DNA from: Candidatus Cloacimonas sp.
GTDB taxonomy: Bacteria; Cloacimonadota; Cloacimonadia; Cloacimonadales; Cloacimonadaceae
NCBI GenBank assembly: GCA_023227825.1
Contig: JALOCJ010000004.1
Location: 149,345-213,344 of the forward strand
Length of the DNA: 64,000 nucleotides
Reading direction: 5' to 3'
The translations under genes and the position numbers were made by a program. Positions within the stretch are counted from its first letter, which is position 1, and every line of letters begins with the position of its first letter. Positions 25,564 through 33,903 of the stretch are shown here, piece after piece. The notes below the pieces were generated by a model. The model saw only the letters and a list, made by a program, of their open reading frames with translations. It did no database searches and was not told the DNA's origin.

Positions 25564-26738
25564 AGTTTTACAGCTCCGGGGTCTTTCAAGCCGTGACCGG
25601 TTATCAATAATACAATATCATTATCTGTTTTTAACCATCTTTTATTTACTGCTTTTTTTAGTCCAGCCAAAGTTGCGGAAGAAGAGGGTTCTGCAAAGAC
25701 ACCGGTATATTTAGCCAGTTCTAGTTGCGCTTCCTGAATTTCTGCATCGCTTACTCTGATGCCTTTTCCGTCTGTTTCTATAAGTGCTTTAACAGACCAA
25801 TGTGCTAATGCCGGTGTTTTCACTTTTATAGAATCTGCTATAGTTACTGGGTTTTCAGCATCGTGATAATTTCCTGTTTCCCAATAAGAAGTTATGGCGT
25901 CACTGCTTTCTGCCTGAACGCATAACAGATGAGGCAAGTTTTTTGTTATCCCTGCTCTTTGCAAATCCAAAAATGCTTTATAGATACCAGTTAAAATAAC
26001 TCCATCGCCAACCGGAATTACAATCCAATCCGGAACTTTATATCCGTTTTGAATATAAATCTCAATTCCAGCGCTCTTTTTCCCGTCTATCGTTAAAGGA
26101 TGATAACCCGTATTTCTACACATACAATTATGCATTTTTGTATATTCCAAAGCAGCTTTGAAGGCATCATCATAACTGCCATCAACTTTATGCAGTTCTG
26201 CATTATGCACTTGAATTTGAATCAGTTTAGCCGGTGGAGCATTTTGAGGGGCAAAAATAACAACTTTTAAACCAGCCGAAGCACCTAAACAGGCAAGCGA
26301 ACAAGCAGCATTTCCTGTGCTGGCAGTTACAATTTCTGTAATCTCTTTTTGTAAAGCGTCAGCTACTACAAGCTGAGAAGCACGGTCTTTATAACTTCCA
26401 CTGGGATTTAAACCATCAAATTTTATCCCCATTGGGTAGTCGGAGGACGCTGTTCCTCCCCTTTTTAAGCCAGGAATCCTAACTCTAAAAAAAGGTGTAT
26501 TCCCTACCGGTAAAGGGGGATAAAACTTGGGATTCACTGCACTGAATAGAAGAGGATCAGGTTTTTGCTTCCATCTTCTACCAATTTCTTCATAATCAAA
26601 AACCGCTTCCAAAACGCCTTTTAGCGGTATTCCCGGCACATAATCCCTGCCACATTCATCACAAAGATAATGCAGTTCCTTGGAGTTAAATTCCTTCCCG
26701 CATTCAATACAACAGTATTTAAGCAAATAACTCTTCAT
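25560..26738 (-). CDS. Threonine-synthase-like fold-type II PLP enzyme with N-terminal zinc ribbon
   Basis: 392 residues. An N-terminal CC..C and CDEC pattern (Cys9/10/13 and 26/29) forms a zinc-ribbon-like cap. The PLP lysine is K117 in NPSGSYKDRA, the substrate/phosphate loop is ASTGNAA at 139-145, and a glycine loop IPVGDGV follows. These are threonine synthase (ThrC)-type features. Position in an otherwise ygeW-hyuA-ygeY-ssnA cluster matches YgeX (2,3-diaminopropionate ammonia-lyase), also a fold-type II PLP enzyme, so an ammonia-lyase-type role is a reasonable inference. True threonine synthase is the alternative. Note HCMCRNTGYHP-like segment (about 203-213), unusual for ThrC. Confidence 0.75.
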   Translation of the reverse strand: MKSYLLKYCCIECGKEFNSKELHYLCDECGRDYVPGIPLKGVLEAVFDYEEIGRRWKQKPDPLLFSAVNPKFYPPLPVGNTPFFRVRIPGLKRGGTASSDYPMGIKFDGLNPSGSYKDRASQLVVADALQKEITEIVTASTGNAACSLACLGASAGLKVVIFAPQNAPPAKLIQIQVHNAELHKVDGSYDDAFKAALEYTKMHNCMCRNTGYHPLTIDGKKSAGIEIYIQNGYKVPDWIVIPVGDGVILTGIYKAFLDLQRAGITKNLPHLLCVQAESSDAITSYWETGNYHDAENPVTIADSIKVKTPALAHWSVKALIETDGKGIRVSDAEIQEAQLELAKYTGVFAEPSSSATLAGLKKAVNKRWLKTDNDIVLLITGHGLKDPGAVKL

Positions 26739-26765
26739 TTTGCATTCCGGGTTGCACTTTTCTCC

Positions 26766-27962
26766 CTATTTCTGCGCAAGGTTATAAACCAGCGCAGCAT
26801 AAAAAGCCGCCGCTTTGGTTAAATGTTCAATCGGACACGCCTCATTGGGGGCATGAGCATATATTTCATTACCGGGTCCCAAACCGATACAGGGAATTTT
26901 TTTCATTCCAGCGATAGCAACTCCATTTGTGGAAAAAGTCCATTTATCAATAACTGGTTCTGTTCCTAAGGTTTTTGAATATACATCGGATGCCTTTTGA
27001 ACATATACTGAATCCAAAGGAGTAACCCAAGTAGGATAATATTTTTCTGTAGGATAAACCAGTCCTGTGTAGGCAGTTTCCTTATAAGTTAAAATTTCTA
27101 TCGTAGCTTCAGGATAACCGGCTTTTATACAGGCATCCTGAACTTCGGCAAGTGCACTTTCTTTATTTTCGCCAAAGGTCAAACGCCGGTCTAAATGAAG
27201 GCGTGCACTATCTGGAACAGCACATTGGCTGGGTCCTGTAAAAAAGACCTGGGTAACGCAAATACTGCCTTTTCCCAGAAAATCATCAGAACGCAAATAC
27301 TGATGTAATTTCTCTATTTCCAAAGCAATGCGGGAAATTTTATAGATTGCATTATCTCCACGTTCAGGAGCAGAACCATGACAGGAAAGTCCTTTCACGC
27401 TAACTTCCATTTCCATCCTACCTCTATGTCCCCGGTAAATATTCAAATTCGTGGGTTCTGTAATAACCACGAGTTCGGGCTTAATTTCCTCTTCGTTTAG
27501 AATATACTGCCAGCATAAACCATCGCAATCCTCTTCCATAACCGTCCCTGTAAAATAAATGCTTAAGTCCCTGCTCAAATTCAAATCCTTTATTATGCGT
27601 GCAGCAGTCAACATACTTGCCATTCCACTTTTCTGATCAACAGTTCCTCTACCCCAAACCTTGCCGTCTTTGAGGTGAGCGGCAAAAGGGTCAAAATCCC
27701 AAAGCGAAAGGTCTCCAGGGTAAACAGTATCAATATGTGCATCAAAAGCAATTACTTTTTCCCCAAAACCCAAGCGTCCAATCACATTTCCCAAAGGGTC
27801 AATATATGCCTCATCCATTCCTATTTCCTGCATTTCTTTCAAGATGCATTCTCCCACTTCTTTTTCCTTTGTAGAAAAAGAGGGTATTTTTACGATGTCC
27901 ATTAAAAAACGGGTGCTAATATCTTCATAGTGCTTTGCTTTTTCTAAAATGTCTTTATACAT
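26766..27962 (-). CDS. ygeY: YgeY-family M20 metallohydrolase
   Basis: A 398-residue di-zinc M20/ArgE/DapE-type hydrolase. Metal ligands are H76 and D78 (DAHIDTV), D109 (GRGTVDQKSG), E143/E144 (VMEEDCDG) and a late His in IYAHAPNEACP. The phrases TEPTNLNIYRGHRGRMEM and HGSAPERGDNAIYK are those of the YgeY ('selenium metabolism hydrolase') family. It probably hydrolyses an acyl or carbamoyl-amino acid made by YgeW-linked chemistry. Lies 27 bases upstream of the PLP-enzyme gene, same operon. Confidence 0.9.
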   Translation of the reverse strand: MYKDILEKAKHYEDISTRFLMDIVKIPSFSTKEKEVGECILKEMQEIGMDEAYIDPLGNVIGRLGFGEKVIAFDAHIDTVYPGDLSLWDFDPFAAHLKDGKVWGRGTVDQKSGMASMLTAARIIKDLNLSRDLSIYFTGTVMEEDCDGLCWQYILNEEEIKPELVVITEPTNLNIYRGHRGRMEMEVSVKGLSCHGSAPERGDNAIYKISRIALEIEKLHQYLRSDDFLGKGSICVTQVFFTGPSQCAVPDSARLHLDRRLTFGENKESALAEVQDACIKAGYPEATIEILTYKETAYTGLVYPTEKYYPTWVTPLDSVYVQKASDVYSKTLGTEPVIDKWTFSTNGVAIAGMKKIPCIGLGPGNEIYAHAPNEACPIEHLTKAAAFYAALVYNLAQK

Positions 27963-28351
27963 TTTTCATTCTCCTTATGTCTTTAAAGCAAAAATAATTT
28001 ACGCCAATTCTGATAAATAAATAGCTCCGGTGTGAACAAGATTAACAAGGACTTAATATGTCAATGATGAACTAGATTAACAAGCACTTAATATGCCTGG
28101 GATGAACAAGATTAACAAGGACTTAATAGGTCCTGGGTGAACAGGATTAAAGGAATTTTCGGGATTTTGCTATCTTGAAACATCCCGAAACCCAAAAACC
28201 TTATATCAATTCCCGCCTTGCTATTATAATTCTTCATCCTAACTTATCCATCCACCGTTCATTCTCAATTTAATCTCTTTTCCTCTTTCTCTCTTTGCTA
28301 AAAAATCTATCTCGCCATCTCACTATCTCACCATCTCACCATCTCGCTCTT
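27963..28351. repeat. Repeat-filled spacer between ssnA and ygeY
   Basis: No gene is seen. From about 28030 three or four ~50 base units read GATGAACAAGATTAACAAGG ACTTAATATG (variants of AATCCTGTTCATCCC seen near 30060). Then come TCTCTTTCTCTCTTTGCTAAA and CTATCTCGCCATCTCACTATC runs to 28345. Confidence 0.55.
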
Positions 28352-29680
28352 TCAAAACCTTTCCCACAGTTTTTTTGCCAATTCTCTTGCCTTGGCTTTA
28401 ACTTCCTGTTCATCAATATCCAGCAGCAATTCCCCATTCCACAACAGAATTTTGCCCTGGCAGATAGTTGCATCAATATTTGCCTGGGAAATTCCATAAA
28501 CCAGATGTCCCATCCAGGTCTCTTCATTAAAAGGAGTATACGGAATATAGTCAACTACAATAATATCTGCCGGACTGCCTGCTTTTATAGTTCCGTGTTT
28601 TTCACCCCAATATTTTTGCGCTATAATAGGATTATTGAAAACCAGGGCAGAGGCAATTTCCATAAAGCCACGGGAAGGATCATTTTGCTTCAGATGTTGA
28701 GCCCAAACACCAACTCTAACTTCTTCCAGCATATTATTAGTCATTGCATCAGTGCCAAGTCCAACTGTTATTCCCAATTCCATCATTTTACAAACATCGG
28801 CAATGCCCACAGCATTATTCAAATTGGATTGAGGATTGGTAACTATGGCAGCTCCTTTTTCCTCCGCCAAAATAAGTTCCCTGGCATTCAAATAAACGCC
28901 ATGCGCCAGAATGCTTTTACTATTTAACAAATTAAAAGCGTTTAAGCGTTCCACTACTCTTCTGCCGAAATGTTCCACATTATATTTTTCGTCTGTTTCC
29001 GCTTCAGCAGTATGAATATGGATACCGCAATTAAGTTCTGCAACTTTATCAGCAATATTGGCTAAGGTTTTATCCGAAAGCGTAAAAGCGGCGTGCAGAC
29101 CAAAAAGTCCTTTCAAAAATGGATTGGGATTATTTTGGCAGTTTTTTATCCAGTGATAGTTTTCCTCAATTCCTTCCTTGGCAATTTTAGCTCCATCTCT
29201 ATCTGAAACCTCATAGCATAGTGATGCTTTAATCCCTGTTTCCCGAACCGCCTTAGCAATTTGAGAAAGAGAATTTTCTACAGCATAAGGAGAAGAATGA
29301 TGATCAATTATGGTAGTTGTCCCTTTCCGGATGGAAGCTAGAATTGAAATTAAAGCACTATAATAATTATCTTCCGGGAGCAGCTTTTTATCTAAACGCC
29401 ACCACAAATTTTCCAGCACAGCATTAAAATTTTTAGCTGGAGCTGATTTTCCCAAACCGGTTACAAAAGTAGAATAAAAATGATGATGCGCATTTATAAG
29501 CCCGGGCATAATGATTTTGCCTTCAACATCTATGCGTTCACAAACCTCATCCTGAAAACAGTCATCAGCACCGATTTTTACTATATAACCATCATCAATT
29601 AAGATTGCTTGCTGTTCCAACAGTGGTTTATCTCTATCAAAAGTAAGTATTGTGCCACCTGTTAAGATGTATCTATTCAT
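28352..29680 (-). CDS. ssnA: SsnA-family aminohydrolase
   Basis: 442 residues from ATG 29680 (AGAGGA upstream; an upstream in-frame ATG at 29740 lies in the promoter). Amidohydrolase superfamily, deaminase type: H65-H67 (NAHHHFYS), H221/H223 (GIHIHTAEAETDE), H260 (ILAHGV) and Asp311 (GLGTDAMTN). Sequence phrases such as LWWRLDKKLLPEDNYYSAL are those of SsnA. The family deaminates purine-like rings, a role shared with guanine deaminase. First gene of the catabolic cluster. An N-terminal beta strand domain and C-terminal helix tail are normal for the family. Confidence 0.9.
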   Translation of the reverse strand: MNRYILTGGTILTFDRDKPLLEQQAILIDDGYIVKIGADDCFQDEVCERIDVEGKIIMPGLINAHHHFYSTFVTGLGKSAPAKNFNAVLENLWWRLDKKLLPEDNYYSALISILASIRKGTTTIIDHHSSPYAVENSLSQIAKAVRETGIKASLCYEVSDRDGAKIAKEGIEENYHWIKNCQNNPNPFLKGLFGLHAAFTLSDKTLANIADKVAELNCGIHIHTAEAETDEKYNVEHFGRRVVERLNAFNLLNSKSILAHGVYLNARELILAEEKGAAIVTNPQSNLNNAVGIADVCKMMELGITVGLGTDAMTNNMLEEVRVGVWAQHLKQNDPSRGFMEIASALVFNNPIIAQKYWGEKHGTIKAGSPADIIVVDYIPYTPFNEETWMGHLVYGISQANIDATICQGKILLWNGELLLDIDEQEVKAKARELAKKLWERF

Positions 29681-29734
29681 CGTTATTCCTCTCTTCTCAT
29701 TTTGTCTATGCAGTGAAAGCGAAATGGCTATATT

Positions 29735-29740
29735 TGTCAA
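29735..29740 (-). promoter_or_regulatory. TTGACA box upstream of ssnA
   Basis: TTGACA on the minus strand about 55 bases before the chosen ATG. No convincing -10 at standard spacing. Confidence 0.35.
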
Positions 29741-30593
29741 GCTTGAAGAATGAATTTAACGAATGGTGAGATAGCGAGATGGCGAGATAAATTTTTTTTA
29801 CAAAGAGAGAAAGAGAAAAAGAGATTAAATTGAGAATGAATTTAGCAAATGGTGAGATAGCGAGATGGCGAGATAGATTTTTTTTACAAAGAGAGAAAGA
29901 GAAAAAGAGATTAAATTGAGAATTGAGAAATGAGAATGAACGGTGAATTAAGAATGTTCGTTGAATTGAGAATGAAAATAGCAATGTAGGAATTTATAAA
30001 AAGTTTTTAGGTTTCGGGAATTTCTTAGATGGAAAAATCCCTAAAATCCCTTTAATCCTGTTCATCCCAGACCTATTAAATCCCTTTAATCCTGTTCATC
30101 CCAGACCTATTAAATCCCTAAAATCCCTTTAATCCTGTTCACCCAGGACCTATTAAATCCTCGTTTCTAAAATCAAATCTGCGAAATCTGCGTGAAACAA
30201 CGACCCTATAGACCCATCTAAAATCAAATCTGTGTTATCTGTGTTATCTGTGAGAGAAAAAAAGCAGATGAACCGCGTCCTCCATCTACCCAAAATAAGT
30301 TCTTCCTTGGTTGAATGTTTAATACTGAAGTAACAACTAATTAACAATCCTTTAACGAAGTTAAGGAAGTGTTAAAGGGTCGTTAAACAGTTGAATAGGA
30401 AACAAGCAATTAATAAAGCGAGATGGTTAGATAGTGAGATGGTGAGATGGCGAGATGGTGAGATGGTGAGATGGCGAGGGCATCTTTTTTCCCTGTGCTT
30501 AAAGGTCGGAGTTAACCCTCACACGAATATTTTCAGCCCCCGCCAAATATTGAAAGAGATAATACTATAGCAGGTTTTTTATGTAGTAATGAC
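29741..30593. repeat. ~850 bp spacer built from dispersed intergenic repeats
   Basis: No convincing gene. In order: GGTGAGATAGCGAGATGGCG and TTTACAAAGAGAGAAAGAGA blocks (29762-29835), a near-copy of both (29850-29925), TTTAATCCTGTTCATCCC AGACCTATTAAATCC units in three copies (30045-30165), AAATCTGCGAAATCTGCGTG and TCTGTGTTATCTGTG blocks (30165-30260), a CTTTAACGAAGTTAAGGAAG fold-back related to the 9.6/40.6 kb repeat (30348-30390), and GAGATGGTGAGATGGCGAGA repeats (30418-30478). Confidence 0.6.
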
Positions 30594-31109
30594 TTATTCT
30601 TGTGGGTTGGGTGGATTAAGTAATTCCTCCAAATGTTTTATATATTTCTCAGCTCCACCGGGTCTATAACCTGTGCGAGCAATTTCCTGGCTTTTTTCAT
30701 TTATTATAACAATAGTGGGAAAGCCCTCAACCTTGTATTCTTTTAATTTTTGTTGATTAAATGCTTTCAACTCGTCGCTTTGTTCTATCCCCTGGGGAAA
30801 ATCAACTTTCAGCAAGATGAAGTTGTTTTTCGCATATTCCATAAATTCGTCTTTACTGAAGACCTCTTCTTCCAATTTTTGACACCAGATACACCAGTCA
30901 GAACCGGTAAAATCAACCACAACGGGACGAGCATAAGATTGGGACATTTTCATTGCCTCATTCCAGTCAGTAAGCCATACACCAAGCTTCTTTTCAGAAC
31001 TATCCAATCGTTCTTGCTCTTCTTTGGTTCTTTCAACAGGTGACCTATTAGGATTGCAGCCCAAAACAACCACTGACAAAGTAAGCAGTAGAATTAAAAT
31101 CCATTTCAT
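30594..31109 (-). CDS. Thioredoxin-fold lipoprotein
   Basis: 171 residues with a lipobox VVLGC (Cys18), a linker, then a thioredoxin-like domain with active-site motif DWCIWC (Cys73, Cys76) and the cis-proline loop EGFPTIVII. The GSDWCIWCQKLEEEVFS pattern is that of DUF255/thioredoxin_7-type proteins that receive electrons from DsbD-like partners. Anchored in an envelope membrane, it would reduce or isomerise disulfides. ATGA overlap with the OsmC gene; last gene of a four-gene redox operon. Confidence 0.85.
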   Translation of the reverse strand: MKWILILLLTLSVVVLGCNPNRSPVERTKEEQERLDSSEKKLGVWLTDWNEAMKMSQSYARPVVVDFTGSDWCIWCQKLEEEVFSKDEFMEYAKNNFILLKVDFPQGIEQSDELKAFNQQKLKEYKVEGFPTIVIINEKSQEIARTGYRPGGAEKYIKHLEELLNPPNPQE

Positions 31110-31537
31110 AATTGAACCTCCAAATTGTTAATATAAACTTCAGGAATTATTTTCGCGGCTTTTTTCAGCATAGCATTCACTGCGCAGTATTTTTCCAGGG
31201 AAAGATTTACTGCTTTAGCGATTTTATCAGCTGGAAGGTTATTGCCTTGAAAGTTGTAAGTTATGGTTATCGTATGATAAATAATAGGATGCTCAGCAGC
31301 GGATTCGCCCTGAGCATCCATTTCCAAAGTATAATCCTTTATTCCCATTTTGTCCAGAATGGAAACCACATCCATTCCACTACAGCCACATAAGGCAGCC
31401 AGTAATAAAGGTTTTGGTCTCGGACCTTGATCAGTTCCCCCAAAATAGGGATCGGCATCCATAATCAGCTGATGTCCATTTACTTCGGCTGTAAAGGTCA
31501 TACCACCAGACCAAACTGTTTTAACGCGAGTAGCCAT
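31106..31537 (-). CDS. OsmC-family peroxidase-like protein
   Basis: A 143-residue cytosolic OsmC/Ohr-fold protein with reactive cysteines in LLAALCGCSGMD (Cys50 or Cys52) and KYCAVNAM (Cys118). It belongs to the YhfA-like subgroup, judging by the spacing and the C-terminal SLEKYCAVN motif. Members reduce organic hydroperoxides or handle reactive sulfur using dithiols. Two bases separate it from the MarR regulator. Confidence 0.85.
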   Translation of the reverse strand: MATRVKTVWSGGMTFTAEVNGHQLIMDADPYFGGTDQGPRPKPLLLAALCGCSGMDVVSILDKMGIKDYTLEMDAQGESAAEHPIIYHTITITYNFQGNNLPADKIAKAVNLSLEKYCAVNAMLKKAAKIIPEVYINNLEVQL

Positions 31538-31539
31538 TA

Positions 31540-31992
31540 TTATCCTGCTATTGTCTCTTTCAATATCTCTTCATATTTTTCCACATAGAGTTGAAGGGCT
31601 TTATAGACCGCCTCCACATCTTTTTCCGGGATTTTCTTCAGAATCTTTGCCTGCTGGTCTAAAACTGTTTGCAAGCTATTAGCTGCCAGTTTTTTTCCTT
31701 TTTCGGTAATCATAGCAAACCAGCAACGCCGGTCTTCTTCCGATGGTTCACGAATAACCAGTTGTTTGGCAACAAGGTTATCCATTATTCTGGTAATCCG
31801 GCTATGGGAAACATTCAGTTCTTTAGCCAACTCGTTCATATTGACAGGACAGTTTACCTTATAAAGGTAGTTAAGTAACATACACTCCATTCGCCCTGCT
31901 TGTAAGCATGCTTTCTGAGCGTAGTCAATTTCACTCAAAACCATTTGCAGGCGGGTGATAAGATCGTGGAATTTTTTTGCATAATCAGCCAT
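31540..31992 (-). CDS. MarR-family transcriptional regulator
   Basis: A 150-residue winged-helix repressor. The DNA-binding part is about 40-105: VNMNELAKELNVSHSRITRIMDNL is the recognition helix region, and REPSEEDRRCWFAMITEKG the wing. Cys27, Cys37, Cys48 and Cys89-region cysteines could sense oxidants, as in OhrR-type MarR proteins. Its start overlaps the glutaredoxin stop by eight bases. It probably autoregulates the redox operon it sits in. Confidence 0.9.
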   Translation of the reverse strand: MADYAKKFHDLITRLQMVLSEIDYAQKACLQAGRMECMLLNYLYKVNCPVNMNELAKELNVSHSRITRIMDNLVAKQLVIREPSEEDRRCWFAMITEKGKKLAANSLQTVLDQQAKILKKIPEKDVEAVYKALQLYVEKYEEILKETIAG

Positions 31993-32251
31993 CTGATTCT
32001 CCTTTTTTAGTATTATTTAAGTTTAATAAACGCTTGATCTTCTCGCGCTCAAAACCGACAACCGGGATATTATTTATCCATAATTGCGGAACCGCTTCCT
32101 GTCCGCTTTTGCGGATCATATCTTTACGAGCCGCAATATCTTTGGATACATCAATATCCGTAAAATTCTGGTTTATAGATTTCAGATACTCCTTAACTTT
32201 CTTGCACCAGATACAAGAAGGAGTGGAAAAAACAATCACTTTCGCAGCCAT
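31985..32251 (-). CDS. Glutaredoxin/NrdH-like redoxin
   Basis: 88 residues from ATG 32251 (GAGGAT upstream). Upstream in-frame codons are AT-rich spacer and lack an RBS. Active-site motif CIWC (Cys13-Cys16), cis-Pro in AVPQLWI and a GFERE helix. Small cytosolic disulfide reductase of the NrdH/glutaredoxin-like family. First gene of the operon with MarR, OsmC and the thioredoxin-like lipoprotein. Confidence 0.85.
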   Translation of the reverse strand: MAAKVIVFSTPSCIWCKKVKEYLKSINQNFTDIDVSKDIAARKDMIRKSGQEAVPQLWINNIPVVGFEREKIKRLLNLNNTKKGESDG

Positions 32252-32402
32252 TTTTTTTATCCTCTGTTCATATAATAGCGCAAAATTTCCCCAAAGCAAA
32301 TAATATTTTTTACAGTGTAAAATTATGCGGGAAACCACCTTACTAAAAATGAATCCCTATAATGCTATGATAGATAACTATCCTGCAAGATGGTTAATTT
32401 TC

Positions 32403-32435
32403 TTGCCATAAAATAACAGTAGATTATTATGGCAA
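32403..32435 (+). promoter_or_regulatory. radA promoter within a 9 bp palindrome
   Basis: TTGCCA (32403-32408) and TATTAT (32425-32430) at 16-base spacing make a good promoter, with the ATG at 32455. The -35 and the -10 edge are part of an inverted repeat TTGCCATAA (32403-32411) / TTATGGCAA (32427-32435). It could be an operator or coincidental symmetry. Confidence 0.5.
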
Positions 32436-32454
32436 AAAATTTGAGGTTGATTTT

Positions 32455-33789
32455 ATGACAACTATTTTCTTCTGCACTGATTGCGGTTTTGAAACTAGCA
32501 AATGGAGTGGAAAATGCCCTGCCTGCGGTGCTTGGGGTACTTTAAAGGAATCCACTCGCGTAACGGGAAAAAATAATAAACCCAGTGAGATATTAGTCCA
32601 AAATAAACCAGAACGAATAATTGATTTGGAATATGATGAATTTTCTCGCTTGATGACCGGAATAAAAGAATTTGATCTGGTTCTGGGAGGAGGCATTGTA
32701 AAAGGAATGCTGATTTTGATTGGAGGTGAACCCGGAATTGGCAAATCCACATTGATGCTGCAACTTTCGGAATGGATGGGTAAACAGAATAAAAAAACAC
32801 TCTATTGCTCAGGAGAAGAAAGTGCCGAACAAATTCGCCTCCGCAGTAAACGCCTGAAGGTTATAAGTGAAAATATTTATCTGCTTTGCACTAACAATGC
32901 TGAACAGATTATAGAAGCAATAGAGGAAAATAAACCTGATCTGGCAATCGTAGATTCTATTCAATCAGTAAGTATACCTTCCCTGGATGCTCTTCCTGGA
33001 ACTGTCACTCAATTACGGGAAACTACCAGCCGCCTTTTAAGAACAGTTAAAAATTTGGGCATCCCTCTATTTTTAGTAGGTCATGTAACCAAAGAAGGTT
33101 TAGTAGCAGGACCAAAAATTATTGAACATATGGTAGATACCGTTCTTTATTTTGAAGGAGAACAGCGTAGTCAATATAAAATCCTGCGCGCAGTAAAAAA
33201 CCGTTTTGGTTCTACTAATGAGATTGGCTTATTTGAAATGACCCATCTGGGTTTATTAGAAGTGACTAATCCCAATAGTATTTTCCTCAGCCACGAACAA
33301 AGTGATATGGGAACTGCTATCAGCTGCATAATGGAAGGCAGCCGCAGTTTTATTGTGGAAGTCCAAACCCTGGTTAATGCTTCCAATTATGGAACTCCCC
33401 AAAGAGTAGCAGTTGGACTTGACCAAAAAAAACTGGCTATGCTTTTAGCTATTCTGGAAAAAAACCTTTCTCTCTATCTTCGTAATAGTGATGTATTTGT
33501 TAATTTGACAGGTGGTATACGCAGTACCGATCCCTCACTGGATTTGGCTATTTTGGCAGCTCTTATTTCCAGTTTGAAAGATAAACCGTTAACTGAAAAA
33601 GCTGTTTTTATCGGTGAAGTTGGCTTAAATGGAGAAGTTCGTCCTGTTTCACAATTGGATAAACATATCAGCCAAACTCTGAAACTGGGATATGAGAAAA
33701 TATTTATTTCCAGCTATGCTAAAGTGAAAGCCAATCCGAAACTTGTTAAAATAAAAGATATTAAAGCACTATATACTGCTTTGAAATAA
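32455..33789 (+). CDS. radA: DNA repair/branch-migration protein RadA
   Basis: 444 residues, full length. N-terminal zinc finger C7/C10/C21/C24 (FCTDCGFE..KCPACGAWGTL), RecA-like ATPase with Walker A GGEPGIGKST at 90-99, the RadA-specific KNRFG motif (AVKNRFGST) near 245, and a Lon-protease-like C-terminal domain (VNLTGGIRSTDPSLDLAIL). RadA extends recombination intermediates as a hexameric helicase. Monocistronic on the plus strand, with its own promoter. Confidence 0.97.
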   Translation: MTTIFFCTDCGFETSKWSGKCPACGAWGTLKESTRVTGKNNKPSEILVQNKPERIIDLEYDEFSRLMTGIKEFDLVLGGGIVKGMLILIGGEPGIGKSTLMLQLSEWMGKQNKKTLYCSGEESAEQIRLRSKRLKVISENIYLLCTNNAEQIIEAIEENKPDLAIVDSIQSVSIPSLDALPGTVTQLRETTSRLLRTVKNLGIPLFLVGHVTKEGLVAGPKIIEHMVDTVLYFEGEQRSQYKILRAVKNRFGSTNEIGLFEMTHLGLLEVTNPNSIFLSHEQSDMGTAISCIMEGSRSFIVEVQTLVNASNYGTPQRVAVGLDQKKLAMLLAILEKNLSLYLRNSDVFVNLTGGIRSTDPSLDLAILAALISSLKDKPLTEKAVFIGEVGLNGEVRPVSQLDKHISQTLKLGYEKIFISSYAKVKANPKLVKIKDIKALYTALK

Positions 33790-33903
33790 TGAAAATAGCG
33801 AGATGGTGAGATAGCGAGATGGCGAGATGGCGAGATGGATTTTTTTTACAAAGAGAGAAAGAGAAAAAGAGATTATATTGAGAATGGAGAATTGAGAATG
33901 TAA
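33790..33903. repeat. GAGATGGC and AAAGAGAGAAAG spacer repeats
   Basis: Directly after radA come five units like GCGAGATGGTGAGATAG, then TTTACAAAGAGAGAAAGAGA and TTGAGAATGGAGAATTGAG. Same families as at 28.3, 29.8 and 30.4 kb. Confidence 0.55.

Noticed and set aside
26100..26170. Selenocysteine or in-frame TGA in the catabolic cluster, given the selenium-linked family names
   Set aside because: No in-frame TGA is seen in ygeW, xdh, ygeY or ssnA, and no SECIS-like context was noticed.
28295..28927. Long plus-strand frame antisense to ssnA
   Set aside because: Shadow of the SsnA gene and spacer repeats, with no family features.
29706..29984. 92-residue Leu/Phe/Ser-rich frame in the spacer upstream of ssnA
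   Set aside because: Translation of the AAAGAGAGAAAGAG repeat blocks, not a gene.
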